DNA of 64,000 bases from the NCBI RefSeq assembly GCF_000392615.1, contig NZ_KB933398.1, positions 1,000,391-1,064,390 of the forward strand, written 5' to 3'. Both the position numbers and the translations under genes were made by a program. The notes beneath the pieces were generated by a model. That model searched no databases. It worked only from the letters and a program-made list of their open reading frames with translations, and was not told the DNA's origin. Origin of the DNA: Lysinibacillus sphaericus OT4b.31. Its GTDB lineage: Bacteria > Bacillota > Bacilli > Bacillales_A > Planococcaceae. Shown here in pieces: positions 49,891-58,588 of the stretch; the first letter of the stretch is position 1, and each line of letters opens with the position of its first letter.

Positions 49891-50216
49891 ATAGCAACCC
49901 TCGCCTCATTAGTAGATTGAATGTTCTGAATTAATAGTTTAACTGTATTCTTTAAGGGAATACCTGTCAATAACTTTAGTGGATAACTACGTAACAAATC
50001 AGTGATCAGTCCAAAGTTAATAAAGGGAAGGCGTGTGCTGGAAATCACATAATGCAAAAATGCACATATGAAGTAGCTTCTATGTTTATTGCGCATGACA
50101 AAACTTTTATCTTTTTCTGCCAAACAATGAAACATCCCTTACTTCTATCTTGAAAAAAAGGTGGCATTCATCCTATAATAAAAAGGTTATAGTAAAAAGA
50201 ATAAAAGGGAGCGTCC

Positions 50217-50651
50217 ATGATGGTGAACGAAGCAAAATCGCAGGTGAACATTAAGCTCATTTCTACGATTCGTCCGATTGATGGTGAGTCCGAAACATTT
50301 GAAATGTGGTTGAATGGGCAATTATTTGAAAAAGCAGATAGTCTGTATTTGAAATATGAAGAAGTGCAGGAAGAGAAAACAATCCGCACGACGATGAAGC
50401 TAGGTAAGGAACGGGCACTTATTATGCGTGCTGGAGCAGTAAAAATGCGCTTACCACTCAATACTGTTGAACAACAAATAGGACATTATGAAAGTGAATT
50501 CGGTTCGATGCCACTCATGACTAGAACGAAAAACATGGCGTTTACAAGACAAGCAGTAAGCGGAGATTTCTATGTGCAGTACGACTTATTAATGGGTGGG
50601 CAATCCGTCGGCAATTATACATTAGACATTACATTTACGGAGGTAAAATGA
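50217..50651 (+). CDS. ywiB: YwiB (DUF1934) protein
   Basis: A 144-residue lipocalin-like beta-barrel of the DUF1934 family, with [20 protein letters not shown] and the [11 protein letters not shown] and [20 protein letters not shown] strands. It is translationally coupled to argS through ATGATG overlap, the same pairing as B. subtilis ywiB-argS. Function unknown. Confidence 0.92.
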   Translation: MMVNEAKSQVNIKLISTIRPIDGESETFEMWLNGQLFEKADSLYLKYEEVQEEKTIRTTMKLGKERALIMRAGAVKMRLPLNTVEQQIGHYESEFGSMPLMTRTKNMAFTRQAVSGDFYVQYDLLMGGQSVGNYTLDITFTEVK

Positions 50652-52318
50652 TGAACGCAGTAGAACAAGTACAACAAGCCATTAAAGCGGCGATTGCACA
50701 GGCTGTAGAAAAAGCAGGCTTAGTCGAAGCTGGCACAGAATTAAATATTCACCTTGAAACACCAAAGGATAAGGCAAACGGTGACTATGCAACAAACATC
50801 GCGATGCAATTAACAAAACTAGCAAAAAAACCACCTCGTGCAATTGCAGAAGCGATTTTGGAAAACCTTGAAATAGCAGGGACGGATATCGAGAAAATAG
50901 AAATTGCAGGTCCTGGTTTCATGAACATTACTATTCGTAAAGATTTCTTAGCAGGTGTCGTAACGGCGGTACTAGAGCAAGGGGCTAACTATGGTCGTTC
51001 GAATGCTGGTGCAGGCGAGAAAGTTCAAGTAGAATTCGTATCAGCAAATCCGACGGGTGATCTTCACTTAGGTCATGCGCGTGGTGCATCTGTTGGGGAT
51101 TCATTATGTAATGTACTAGATATGGCAGGCTACGCGGTATCTCGTGAATATTACATTAATGATGCCGGGAATCAAATTAATAACTTAGCTTACTCATTAG
51201 AAGCACGTTATAAACAAGCTTTAGGTATGGATGCTGACATGCCAGAGGATGGCTACCACGGTCAAGATATCATTGACATCGCTGGTAAACTGGCGAAGGA
51301 GCATGGCGACACGATTTTAGCAAATCCTGATGAACAACGTTTTGCTTTCTTCCGTCAACACGGTTTAGCATTAGAGTTAGACAAATTAAAAACGGACCTT
51401 GCGAATTTCCGTGTAAACTTTGACGTATGGTATTCTGAAACTTCATTATATGAAAACGGCAAAATTGAAGTAGCGTTAGATAAATTAAAAGGAAATGGTC
51501 ATGTTTTTGAAGAAGAGGGTGCTACTTGGTTCCGTTCGACAACATTTGGCGATGACAAAGATCGAGTATTGATTAAAAACGATGGTTCTTTCACATACCT
51601 GACACCTGATATCGCATACCATGAAGATAAGATTGTGCGTGGTTTCGATAAGCTAATTAACATTTGGGGAGCAGACCATCATGGGTATATTCCACGTATG
51701 AAAGCGGCTATTCAAGCACTAGGCTATGATCGCGATACACTGGAAGTAGAAGTTATTCAAATGGTTCAGCTTTACAAAAACGGTGAGAAATTCAAAATGT
51801 CAAAACGTACAGGGAATGCAGTGACAATGCGTGAGCTTGTAGAAGAAGTCGGTTTGGATGCAGTGCGTTACTTCTTCGTGAAAACTGCAGGGGATTCTCA
51901 TATGGACTTTGACCTTGACCTTGCTGTATCACAATCTAACGAAAATCCAGTGTACTATGCGCAATACGCACATGCACGTATTTCTTCCATTTTACGTTCT
52001 GCAAGTGAACAAGGCTTTGCTGCTTCAACAGACAATCTTAACTTGTTAACTGCTGAAAAAGAAATTGATTTATTGAAAAAAGTGGGTGACTTCCCGAAAG
52101 TAGTGGCTGATGCGGCTAAGCACCGTACCCCACACCGCGTCGCAAACTATATTCAAGAAACAGCAGCAGCGTTCCACAGTTTCTATAATGCTGAAAAAGT
52201 ACTAGATGCTTCAAATAAACAACTAACAGAAGCTCGTTTAGCGCTTATAACAGCAGTGCGTACGACAATTGCAAATGCTCTACGTCTAATTGGTGTATCA
52301 GCGCCAGAAAAAATGTAA
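50648..52318 (+). CDS. argS: Arginyl-tRNA synthetase
   Basis: A 556-residue class I synthetase. It has the N-terminal Add-1 domain, the HIGH-type motif [15 protein letters not shown] (about residue 130-144), the [10 protein letters not shown] active-site loop and a DALR anticodon-binding C-terminus ([15 protein letters not shown]). It charges tRNA-Arg. Starts at the ATG overlapping the ywiB stop; a second ATG follows directly. No T-box is visible. Confidence 0.96.
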   Translation: MMNAVEQVQQAIKAAIAQAVEKAGLVEAGTELNIHLETPKDKANGDYATNIAMQLTKLAKKPPRAIAEAILENLEIAGTDIEKIEIAGPGFMNITIRKDFLAGVVTAVLEQGANYGRSNAGAGEKVQVEFVSANPTGDLHLGHARGASVGDSLCNVLDMAGYAVSREYYINDAGNQINNLAYSLEARYKQALGMDADMPEDGYHGQDIIDIAGKLAKEHGDTILANPDEQRFAFFRQHGLALELDKLKTDLANFRVNFDVWYSETSLYENGKIEVALDKLKGNGHVFEEEGATWFRSTTFGDDKDRVLIKNDGSFTYLTPDIAYHEDKIVRGFDKLINIWGADHHGYIPRMKAAIQALGYDRDTLEVEVIQMVQLYKNGEKFKMSKRTGNAVTMRELVEEVGLDAVRYFFVKTAGDSHMDFDLDLAVSQSNENPVYYAQYAHARISSILRSASEQGFAASTDNLNLLTAEKEIDLLKKVGDFPKVVADAAKHRTPHRVANYIQETAAAFHSFYNAEKVLDASNKQLTEARLALITAVRTTIANALRLIGVSAPEKM

Positions 52319-52329
52319 CTATAATTTTT

Positions 52330-52363
52330 AGCCCTCGGCACATTAGTGTGTCGGGGGCTTTTT
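52330..52363 (+). terminator. Terminator after argS
   Basis: AGCCCTCGGCACA pairs with TGTGTCGGGGGCT (two wobbles) around TTAG, followed by five Ts. Confidence 0.9.
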
Positions 52364-52385
52364 GCATATAAGTGGATGGTCGATA

Positions 52386-52469
52386 CGGATAAAGTTGCGG
52401 AAGTGACGGATAAAACAGTGAAAGTGATGGATAGAACGGCCGGAATATCCGAAATGACTTATTCGTCTG
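52386..52469. repeat. 21-nt-period array, copy E
   Basis: Four units start CGGATAAA (52386), CGGATAAA (52407), TGGATAGA (52428) and CCGAAATG (52449), exactly 21 nt apart, with AAGTGA endings. The core is GGATAAA here. Confidence 0.8.
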
Positions 52470-52508
52470 CTTAAAGTAATGTTTTTTCTAAATATTACAA
52501 AAATGTTG

Positions 52509-52539
52509 TTGAAGTTTACGTTAACGTCAATGATATACT
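52509..52539 (+). promoter_or_regulatory. MerR-type promoter with 19-nt spacer and palindromic operator
   Basis: -35 TTGAAG (52509-52514) and -10 TATACT (52534-52539) are separated by 19 nt, the elongated spacing of MerR-controlled promoters. The operator TTTACGTTAACGTCAA (52515-52530) fills the spacer and is a near-perfect palindrome. Confidence 0.8.
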
Positions 52540-52567
52540 GAGGGTAATTGTGAAGGGGGGATTGGAT

Positions 52568-52957
52568 GTGAAGACGATACAAGAGGTGGCAAAGGAGTTT
52601 CACGTTTCAACACGCACCATTCGTTATTATGAAGAGCTTGGATTGCTAAATCCGGATCGTTCCAATACCAATCAGCGAACCTTTTCAAAAAAGGAAATGG
52701 CAAAACTAAAGCTCATTTTCCGTGGAAAGCGTTATGGCTTTTCATTGGAAGAAATAAAGGAGATGGTGTTGCTTTTTGATTTTGACCGGACAGGTATTCA
52801 GCAATTACAACGAACAGTCGTATATGGAGAACAAAAAATGCAAGAGATTGATGATAAAATAGCTGAGCTTCAGCAAATGAAAAGGGAATTACAGCAATTG
52901 CATGGCATGTTTAATGAAAAATTAACTACTCTAAAGGGAGAGATGCACGATGAATAG
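52568..52957 (+). CDS. MerR-family regulator of an acyl-CoA operon
   Basis: A 129-residue MerR regulator: winged HTH with FHVSTRTIRYYEELGLLNPD (residues about 12-31), the RYGFSLEEIKEMV region and a C-terminal coiled coil (QEIDDKIAELQQMKRELQQL). No metal-binding cysteines, so it likely senses an acyl-CoA or responds without ligand. The GTG at 52568 lies 7 nt after GGGGGG; the upstream GTG at 52550 overlaps that site. It probably regulates its own operon through the palindrome just upstream. Confidence 0.88.
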   Translation: MKTIQEVAKEFHVSTRTIRYYEELGLLNPDRSNTNQRTFSKKEMAKLKLIFRGKRYGFSLEEIKEMVLLFDFDRTGIQQLQRTVVYGEQKMQEIDDKIAELQQMKRELQQLHGMFNEKLTTLKGEMHDE

Positions 52958-54452
52958 TTCGACTTTGTTAGCACGGAATGCCCGAAAGTATGCAAAAAAT
53001 GAAGCGGTTATTTGTCACGGACGAAGAGTGACATATCGTGAATTAGATGAGCAAGCGACACAACTTGGTCATGTTTTATTGCAACAAGGCGTAAGACAAG
53101 GCGATAAAGTAATAATTTTCATGCCGAATGTAGTAGAGTTTGTCGTCAGTTATTTTGCCATTCAACGTATTGGAGCAATTGTTGTACCTGTCAATGCGAA
53201 ATTTACCTTGCCTGAGGTCGAATATGTCGCGCAACATGCGGAAGCAAAGGCGATAATTGTCCATGACGCAATTTTTACATCCGTCGAAAACATGACACGG
53301 ATTCCTATTAAAATTAAAACAGGTCAAGTAATGGCTGGCTGGTTGAACTATGAAGCACTTATCCAAAATGCAAGTAAACAAACCATTGATTGCCAGCTCA
53401 ATGAAGACGATGCATCGACAATTTTATATACTTCCGGTACAACAGGTAAACCTAAAGGCGTGCTCTTTAGCTACCGAAATATTTTAACAGTAGCGCAAAT
53501 GATTGCTGTGGAAATGGAAGTAAAGCCGGAAAGCCGCATACTACTGATGATGCCATTAACCCATTCAGCGCCACTACACTTATTTTTAATGGCTGGTGTG
53601 CTTGTAGGGTCAACAAATGTTCTGACACCAATTTTTACGCCAGATTTATTTATCGATGCGATTGAACAGGAAAAAGCGACGCACTTTTTTGGAGCGCCAG
53701 TGGCCTATTTATTAACAGCACAACTACCAAGATTGAAATCAGCCGATTTATCTTCGATGAAGTGGTGGGTTTATGGGGGTGCTCCGCTATCTCAACAAGA
53801 AGTAAGTTTCATAGAAAAAGCATTCCGAACAGATAATTTAACTTGTGTTTACGGCTTAACAGAGGCTGGGCCAAGTGGTTCATTATTGTTCGGAAAGGAA
53901 CATGTGTTGAAGGCAGGGAGTATTGGTCAGCGTGCGCCACTCGGTACAGAATTACGCATTATTAACGACAAAGGCGAGGATGTGGCTGTTGGGGAAGTAG
54001 GCGAAATTGTATTATTGGGTGAGGGAAATATGATGGGTTATTACAAGGATGAAGTGGCCACACAGGCTACATTCATAGACGGCTGGCTGAAAACAGGAGA
54101 TTTAGCTCGTTTTGATGAGGATGGCTATATTTGGGTAGTTGATCGCAAGAAGGACGTTATCATATCCGGTGGTGTGAATATCTACCCGAAAGAAATTGAG
54201 GATTGTTGCTTAAGCTACGAAGGTATCTTTGAGGTTGCTGTTATCGGTGTTCCCCATCCGCAGTGGGGCGAAACTGCAAAGGCGATTTATGCCTCGAAGG
54301 TAGAAATTAATGAGGAAACACTCATTGCTTATTTGGAAGAACATCTAGCAAAATATAAAATTCCACGTCTTTTCGAACGTGTGGAAGCACTCCCACGAAA
54401 TGCATCAGGTAAGATATTAAAGCAATCTTTGAAGGGACAAGAGGTGAGATAA
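52950..54452 (+). CDS. Acyl-CoA synthetase (AMP-forming)
   Basis: A 500-residue ANL-superfamily ligase that activates a carboxylic acid with ATP and CoA. Motifs: ILYTSGTTGKPKGV (about residues 156-169), VYGLTEAG, and the C-terminal hinge/A8 region GDLARFDEDGYIWVVDRKKD with the last catalytic Lys in RNASGKILK. Overlaps merR by 8 nt and the dehydrogenase by 1 nt, so the three form a tight operon. The acid is probably medium-chain or branched, but not certain. Confidence 0.9.
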   Translation: MNSSTLLARNARKYAKNEAVICHGRRVTYRELDEQATQLGHVLLQQGVRQGDKVIIFMPNVVEFVVSYFAIQRIGAIVVPVNAKFTLPEVEYVAQHAEAKAIIVHDAIFTSVENMTRIPIKIKTGQVMAGWLNYEALIQNASKQTIDCQLNEDDASTILYTSGTTGKPKGVLFSYRNILTVAQMIAVEMEVKPESRILLMMPLTHSAPLHLFLMAGVLVGSTNVLTPIFTPDLFIDAIEQEKATHFFGAPVAYLLTAQLPRLKSADLSSMKWWVYGGAPLSQQEVSFIEKAFRTDNLTCVYGLTEAGPSGSLLFGKEHVLKAGSIGQRAPLGTELRIINDKGEDVAVGEVGEIVLLGEGNMMGYYKDEVATQATFIDGWLKTGDLARFDEDGYIWVVDRKKDVIISGGVNIYPKEIEDCCLSYEGIFEVAVIGVPHPQWGETAKAIYASKVEINEETLIAYLEEHLAKYKIPRLFERVEALPRNASGKILKQSLKGQEVR

Positions 54453-56122
54453 TGATGAAGGTTTTACAACAGGAAGAGACTAAGACTTCAAATTTTTTCA
54501 CAGAAAATGATACGTTGCAAAAGGTATTAGAGATGATGCTAGATGAAGAGTTCTTAGAGTTTGCAAAGCGTGAACTAACAGATTTTGGTGAGCTTTGTGC
54601 TGGTGAAATTGATGTAAGAGCAAAGCATACCGACAGAGCAGGCGAACCTCGACTACAAAGATATAACGCATATGGTGACGAAGTATCAGAAATATGGGTT
54701 AATGACGGCTATAAAAGAACAATCGAAGAAACGTATAACACAGGTATAGTAGGGTATGTGCATAAGGAGATTCCACAACTAGGTAGGAAAGGTAATTATG
54801 TGTATAGCTTTGCGCAGGGTTATTTACTGTCTCATGCAGAGCCCGGTTTCTATTGTCCAGTAACTTTAACGATGGCTACAGCGTATTTACTCGACCATTA
54901 TGCGAGCGATGAAGTGAAGTCACGTTTTTTACCACATGTTTGCGCGACAGGTAATACGCCGCTTTATGAGGGAGCCACATTTTTAACTGAGCGACAGGGG
55001 GGCTCTGATGTTGGAGCAAACGTTGTCAATGCAGTACTGGATGGGAATGAATATCGATTATACGGTGAGAAATACTTTGCATCGAATGCAGGGATGTGTG
55101 GCGTTGCAATGGTATTAGCACGTATGGAGGATGCACCAAAAGGATCCAAAGGTTTAACGCTCTTTGCCGTACCTTGGCATCAAGAGGATGGTTCCATCAA
55201 TAATCTTCGGATTCGACGTTTGAAGGATAAGCTAGGTGTCAAGGCGGTACCATCAGGGGAAGTTGAGTTCGATGGGGCACTTGCATATGTCGTTGGTGAG
55301 CCAAATAAAGGGATTTATTATATGTTGGAAGCGCTTAATTTGTCTAGAATTTGCAATGCTGTTGCCTCGATTGGTATTATGCGCCGAGGGTATTTAGAAG
55401 CGAAGCATTATGTAACAAATCGCCATGCATTCGGGCAGCCGTTAACACAATATCCTATGATTAAAGATACATTAGGGAAATTTGCAGCAAAGTTACATGT
55501 AGAGGTTGCAACTGTCTTTGATGTCATTCAATTGTACGATAAGGTAACAAGTGGTCAGGGCAATGAGCAGGACATCATTATGAATCGTTTGAACATCGCA
55601 ATCATGAAAAAAGAAACAGCTGAGCAAGCCGTGCATTATGCAAGTGAAGCGATTGAACTACATGGTGGAAATGGCTATATTGAAGATTTTGTAACGCCTC
55701 GTTTACTGAGAGATGCGCAAGTACTCACAGTGTGGGAAGGGACAGCCAATATTTTAGCATTAGAGCTTATTCGCTTAGTGGATAAGTTTCAGGCACATGA
55801 ATTGTTTGTTCAAGCCATGCAAGAGCGATTGGCGAAGTTAACTGCTAGTCCATTGCTTCAAATTGTAGCTGAGCAACTTGAAAAGTTAGTAGTGACATTA
55901 CAAACCTTCAGCCACTTAGATACAGCAATGAAAACATTTGAGGCAAAAAAAGTGGTAGAGAAAATGGCACATTTATATGAAAGCGTCGTAGCAGTAGAAT
56001 GGGCAGAAAAATTTGGTGGCAAATATGAAATGCTCGCAGACATCTATTTAGAGGACACATGGGCATTGCGTGAAATCGGTGCCCCTATGAAAACTGTGCA
56101 GTATTTTGCGGAAATCATCTAG
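54452..56122 (+). CDS. Acyl-CoA dehydrogenase (AidB/isovaleryl-type)
   Basis: A 556-residue flavoprotein of the AidB-like acyl-CoA dehydrogenase group. Flavin- and substrate-binding motifs include TLTMATAYLL, FLTERQGGSDVGAN, and HGGNGYIEDFVTPRLLRDAQ with the VWEGTANI segment near residue 430. The C-terminal extension after residue 450 makes it longer than standard ACADs (about 380), as in AidB. It likely oxidises the acyl-CoA made by the preceding ligase. ATG overlaps the ligase stop. Confidence 0.88.
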   Translation: MMKVLQQEETKTSNFFTENDTLQKVLEMMLDEEFLEFAKRELTDFGELCAGEIDVRAKHTDRAGEPRLQRYNAYGDEVSEIWVNDGYKRTIEETYNTGIVGYVHKEIPQLGRKGNYVYSFAQGYLLSHAEPGFYCPVTLTMATAYLLDHYASDEVKSRFLPHVCATGNTPLYEGATFLTERQGGSDVGANVVNAVLDGNEYRLYGEKYFASNAGMCGVAMVLARMEDAPKGSKGLTLFAVPWHQEDGSINNLRIRRLKDKLGVKAVPSGEVEFDGALAYVVGEPNKGIYYMLEALNLSRICNAVASIGIMRRGYLEAKHYVTNRHAFGQPLTQYPMIKDTLGKFAAKLHVEVATVFDVIQLYDKVTSGQGNEQDIIMNRLNIAIMKKETAEQAVHYASEAIELHGGNGYIEDFVTPRLLRDAQVLTVWEGTANILALELIRLVDKFQAHELFVQAMQERLAKLTASPLLQIVAEQLEKLVVTLQTFSHLDTAMKTFEAKKVVEKMAHLYESVVAVEWAEKFGGKYEMLADIYLEDTWALREIGAPMKTVQYFAEII

Positions 56123-56130
56123 CTATAGTG

Positions 56131-56163
56131 AGCCGTCTCAAAGTCATTGAGACGGCTTTATCT
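56131..56163 (+). terminator. Terminator of the acyl-CoA operon
   Basis: AGCCGTCTCA pairs perfectly with TGAGACGGCT around AAGTCAT, followed by TTATCT. Confidence 0.85.
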
Positions 56164-56220
56164 GTGTAAGGTTTATCGTTATATCATTCTATTTTCATGT
56201 ATAATGAAAACAACTGAATA

Positions 56221-56384
56221 TTATAAAGGTTCTTTACTAAGTAAAGTGAAAAGGGAAATCGGTGTAATTCCGACGCGGTCCCGCCACTGTAAGTGTGAGT
56301 TTTTTCAATCTACGCCACTGAACATCTTTCGGGAAGGCATGAAAAAACGAATAGCACACGAGCCAGGAGACCTGCCTTTATAGA
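56221..56384 (+). promoter_or_regulatory. Cobalamin riboswitch
   Basis: P1 closes with TATAAAGG/CCTTTATA. Inside are GGGAAATCGGTGTAATTCCG, the GCGGTCCCGCCACTGTAA B12 box (about 56275-56292) and AGCCAGGAGACCTGCC at the 3' side, the standard adenosylcobalamin aptamer. It precedes the btu operon. Confidence 0.95.
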
Positions 56385-56445
56385 GCAACACGATACAGCC
56401 TACGAGGATAGGGTGGTGGAATTTTGCGTATGTATTTATGTGCAA

Positions 56446-56482
56446 ACACGCCCCTCATCTTTTGTGATGAGGGGTGTTTTCA
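56446..56482 (+). terminator. Terminator controlled by the cobalamin riboswitch
   Basis: CACGCCCCTCATC pairs with GATGAGGGGTG around TTTTGT, followed by TTTT. Placed 60 nt after the aptamer, it is the likely expression platform. Confidence 0.85.
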
Positions 56483-56499
56483 GTTTTATAAGGTTGTTT

Positions 56500-56604
56500 C
56501 GATAAATTAAAGATTGTGGGCGATAAATTCTCAAAGTGGGGCGATAAAATGCAAAAGTTTATCGATAAATCAAAAAAACAGAGCGATAAAATATGCGCAC
56601 AGAC
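56500..56604. repeat. 21-nt-period GATAAA array, copy F
   Basis: CGATAAA starts at 56500, 56521, 56542, 56563 and 56584, each exactly 21 nt apart, the most regular array in the window. Units share AAAGT(G/T)G-like endings with copies A and B. It lies between the riboswitch terminator and btuF, so it is transcribed in the btu leader. Confidence 0.9.
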
Positions 56605-56627
56605 AGGTTAATTAGGGAGGATTTACA

Positions 56628-57590
56628 GTGAAAAAGTATTGGAAAATAGGATTGTCAGCATTTCTAGCAATGGGCTTACTTGCGGCATGTAATAGCAAGG
56701 ACACGAAAAACGACAATCCTGCATCAGAGCAACAGGCAACCCCGCAAGTAGAAGAAGCAACATTCCCGCTTACGATGACAGATGTTACTGGTAATGATAT
56801 TACACTAGAAGCACCACCAGAGAGAATTATATCGCTGATACCAAGTAATACGGAAATTTTATTTGGACTTGGTTTAAATGATGAAATTGTTGGTGTCAAT
56901 GATTATGATGATTTTCCAGCAGAGGCGGCTGACAAAGAGAAAGTAGGCAGTACGGAGTTTAATATTGAACAAATTATTGCACTTTCACCAGATATCGTTT
57001 TTGCGCATGAGTCAGGGATTGCGTCTCTAAAAGGTGCAATAGAGCAACTAGAAGCAGCTGATGTCAAGGTATATGTTGTAGCAAACGCAGATAACTTTAA
57101 TGAGACATATACCACAATTGAGCAATTAGGGCGTGCAACTGGGAAATCATCAGAAGCTGAAAAAATGATAGCAAATATGAAAACAAAAACTGAAGAAGTG
57201 CAAGCGAAATTGAAGGACGTGGAGTCAAAGAAAGTCTTTGTAGAGACATCTGATGAACCAGAAATTTATACACCTGGTAAGAATACATTTATGCAGGAAA
57301 TGCTAGACATGATCCATGCAGAAAATATAGCGGCTGATACGAGTGACTGGTACAAAATTGATGCTGAACAAATCATTGCAAAAAATCCAGATGTCATTGT
57401 GGTGACATATAATTATGTACCAGATATTTTAACGAAAATTCCCCAACGTGCTGGATTTGATACAATTACTGCCGTGAAAAATAATGCGATTGTGCAAGTA
57501 GATGAAAATATGACAAGTCGTCAGGGTCCACGTTTAGCTGATGGTCTTGAAGAATTAGCTAAAGCCATCTACCCAGAGGCTTTCGAGTGA
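56628..57590 (+). CDS. btuF: Cobalamin-binding lipoprotein BtuF
   Basis: A 320-residue Gram-positive binding lipoprotein: signal peptide with lipobox LLAAC near residue 20, then a class III periplasmic-binding fold (ERIISLIPSNTEILFGLGL; IIALSPDIVFAHESG). Captures vitamin B12 or cobinamide outside the cell for BtuC/D. Equivalent to B. subtilis YvrC. GGGAGG 8 nt before the ATG. Confidence 0.92.
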   Translation: MKKYWKIGLSAFLAMGLLAACNSKDTKNDNPASEQQATPQVEEATFPLTMTDVTGNDITLEAPPERIISLIPSNTEILFGLGLNDEIVGVNDYDDFPAEAADKEKVGSTEFNIEQIIALSPDIVFAHESGIASLKGAIEQLEAADVKVYVVANADNFNETYTTIEQLGRATGKSSEAEKMIANMKTKTEEVQAKLKDVESKKVFVETSDEPEIYTPGKNTFMQEMLDMIHAENIAADTSDWYKIDAEQIIAKNPDVIVVTYNYVPDILTKIPQRAGFDTITAVKNNAIVQVDENMTSRQGPRLADGLEELAKAIYPEAFE

Positions 57591-58588
57591 GTAGAATAAT
57601 TTTTGCCTATGTCACAGCGATTACGCTTCTAATCATTAGCATTTGGTGTGGTGTATCGATAGGCTCGGTTCACATTCCACTAGAAGTATTGTGGAATAAG
57701 GCGGCAAATGAAACAGCTGCCAATATTTTGTGGAAAATTCGCATGCCACGTGTCATGTTGGCAGGACTTGTAGGGGCGTCCCTTGCGATTGCAGGGGCAG
57801 CATTTCAAGGTTTATTGAAAAATCCTCTAGCAGATCCATATACATTGGGTGTTTCGTCTGGAGCGTCTGTAGGGGCAGTTATGACGTTGTTTTTTGGTAT
57901 TTCTATTCCAGTTGTTGGCCTATACACATTGCCAACTTTTAGTATGATTGGTGCGGTGTTAACAATGGTAGCTGTTATGAGCTTTGCTAGGTTAGTTGAC
58001 CGGTCACTAAAAATGGAAACACTCATTTTAACGGGCGTTATTTTTAGTTCGTTTTTAGGTTCTCTTATTTCGTTAATGATTGCTTTAACTGGTGAGGAGT
58101 TACGACAAATTATCGGCTGGCTACTTGGTTCGGTATCCATGCGTGGATGGCCATATGTGCAAATGATTGCACCGTTTGTTGTGATTGGCTCGACGATGCT
58201 TTGGACGCAAAGAAGAGAGTTAAATGTTCTTTTGTATGGAGAAGAGCGCGCGAAGCATTTAGGGGTTAATGTGAAACGTAGTAAATATTTGATTTTAGCT
58301 GGCGGCTCTATGCTGACGGGAGCAGCGGTTGCGGTTTCTGGAACAATTGGGTTTGTTGGTTTAGTGGTACCGCATATGACACGGATGATTTGGGGTTCAG
58401 ATCACCGTCATCTATTGCCATTATCTTTTTTAAATGGAGCTACATTGCTTATTATTTGTGATTTAGTGTCACGTACGATTATCGTGCCACGTGAGTTGCC
58501 AATTGGTGTTATTACTGCGTTTATTGGCGCACCTGTTTTTTCGTATATTTTCTATAAGCAACGAAGAAGCAAGGGGGTACGCGTATGA
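57587..58588 (+). CDS. btuC: Cobalamin ABC permease BtuC
   Basis: A 333-residue FecCD-type permease with about ten membrane helices. The family hallmark is AGAAFQGLLKNPLADPYTLGVSSGASVG (shown here by its first and last parts, about residues 66-93), and the cytoplasmic coupling segment lies near GLVVPHMTR. GTG overlaps the btuF stop by 4 nt. Equivalent to YvrB. Confidence 0.93.
   Translation: MSRIIFAYVTAITLLIISIWCGVSIGSVHIPLEVLWNKAANETAANILWKIRMPRVMLAGLVGASLAIAGAAFQGLLKNPLADPYTLGVSSGASVGAVMTLFFGISIPVVGLYTLPTFSMIGAVLTMVAVMSFARLVDRSLKMETLILTGVIFSSFLGSLISLMIALTGEELRQIIGWLLGSVSMRGWPYVQMIAPFVVIGSTMLWTQRRELNVLLYGEERAKHLGVNVKRSKYLILAGGSMLTGAAVAVSGTIGFVGLVVPHMTRMIWGSDHRHLLPLSFLNGATLLIICDLVSRTIIVPRELPIGVITAFIGAPVFSYIFYKQRRSKGVRV

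Noticed and set aside
49884..50135. Reverse-strand open frame upstream of the dehydratase
   Set aside because: No ribosome site; overlaps the dehydratase start; no recognisable family. Could be a decayed gene but unsupported.
56147..56383. Open frame across the cobalamin riboswitch
   Set aside because: Covers a conserved non-coding aptamer; no ribosome site or homology.
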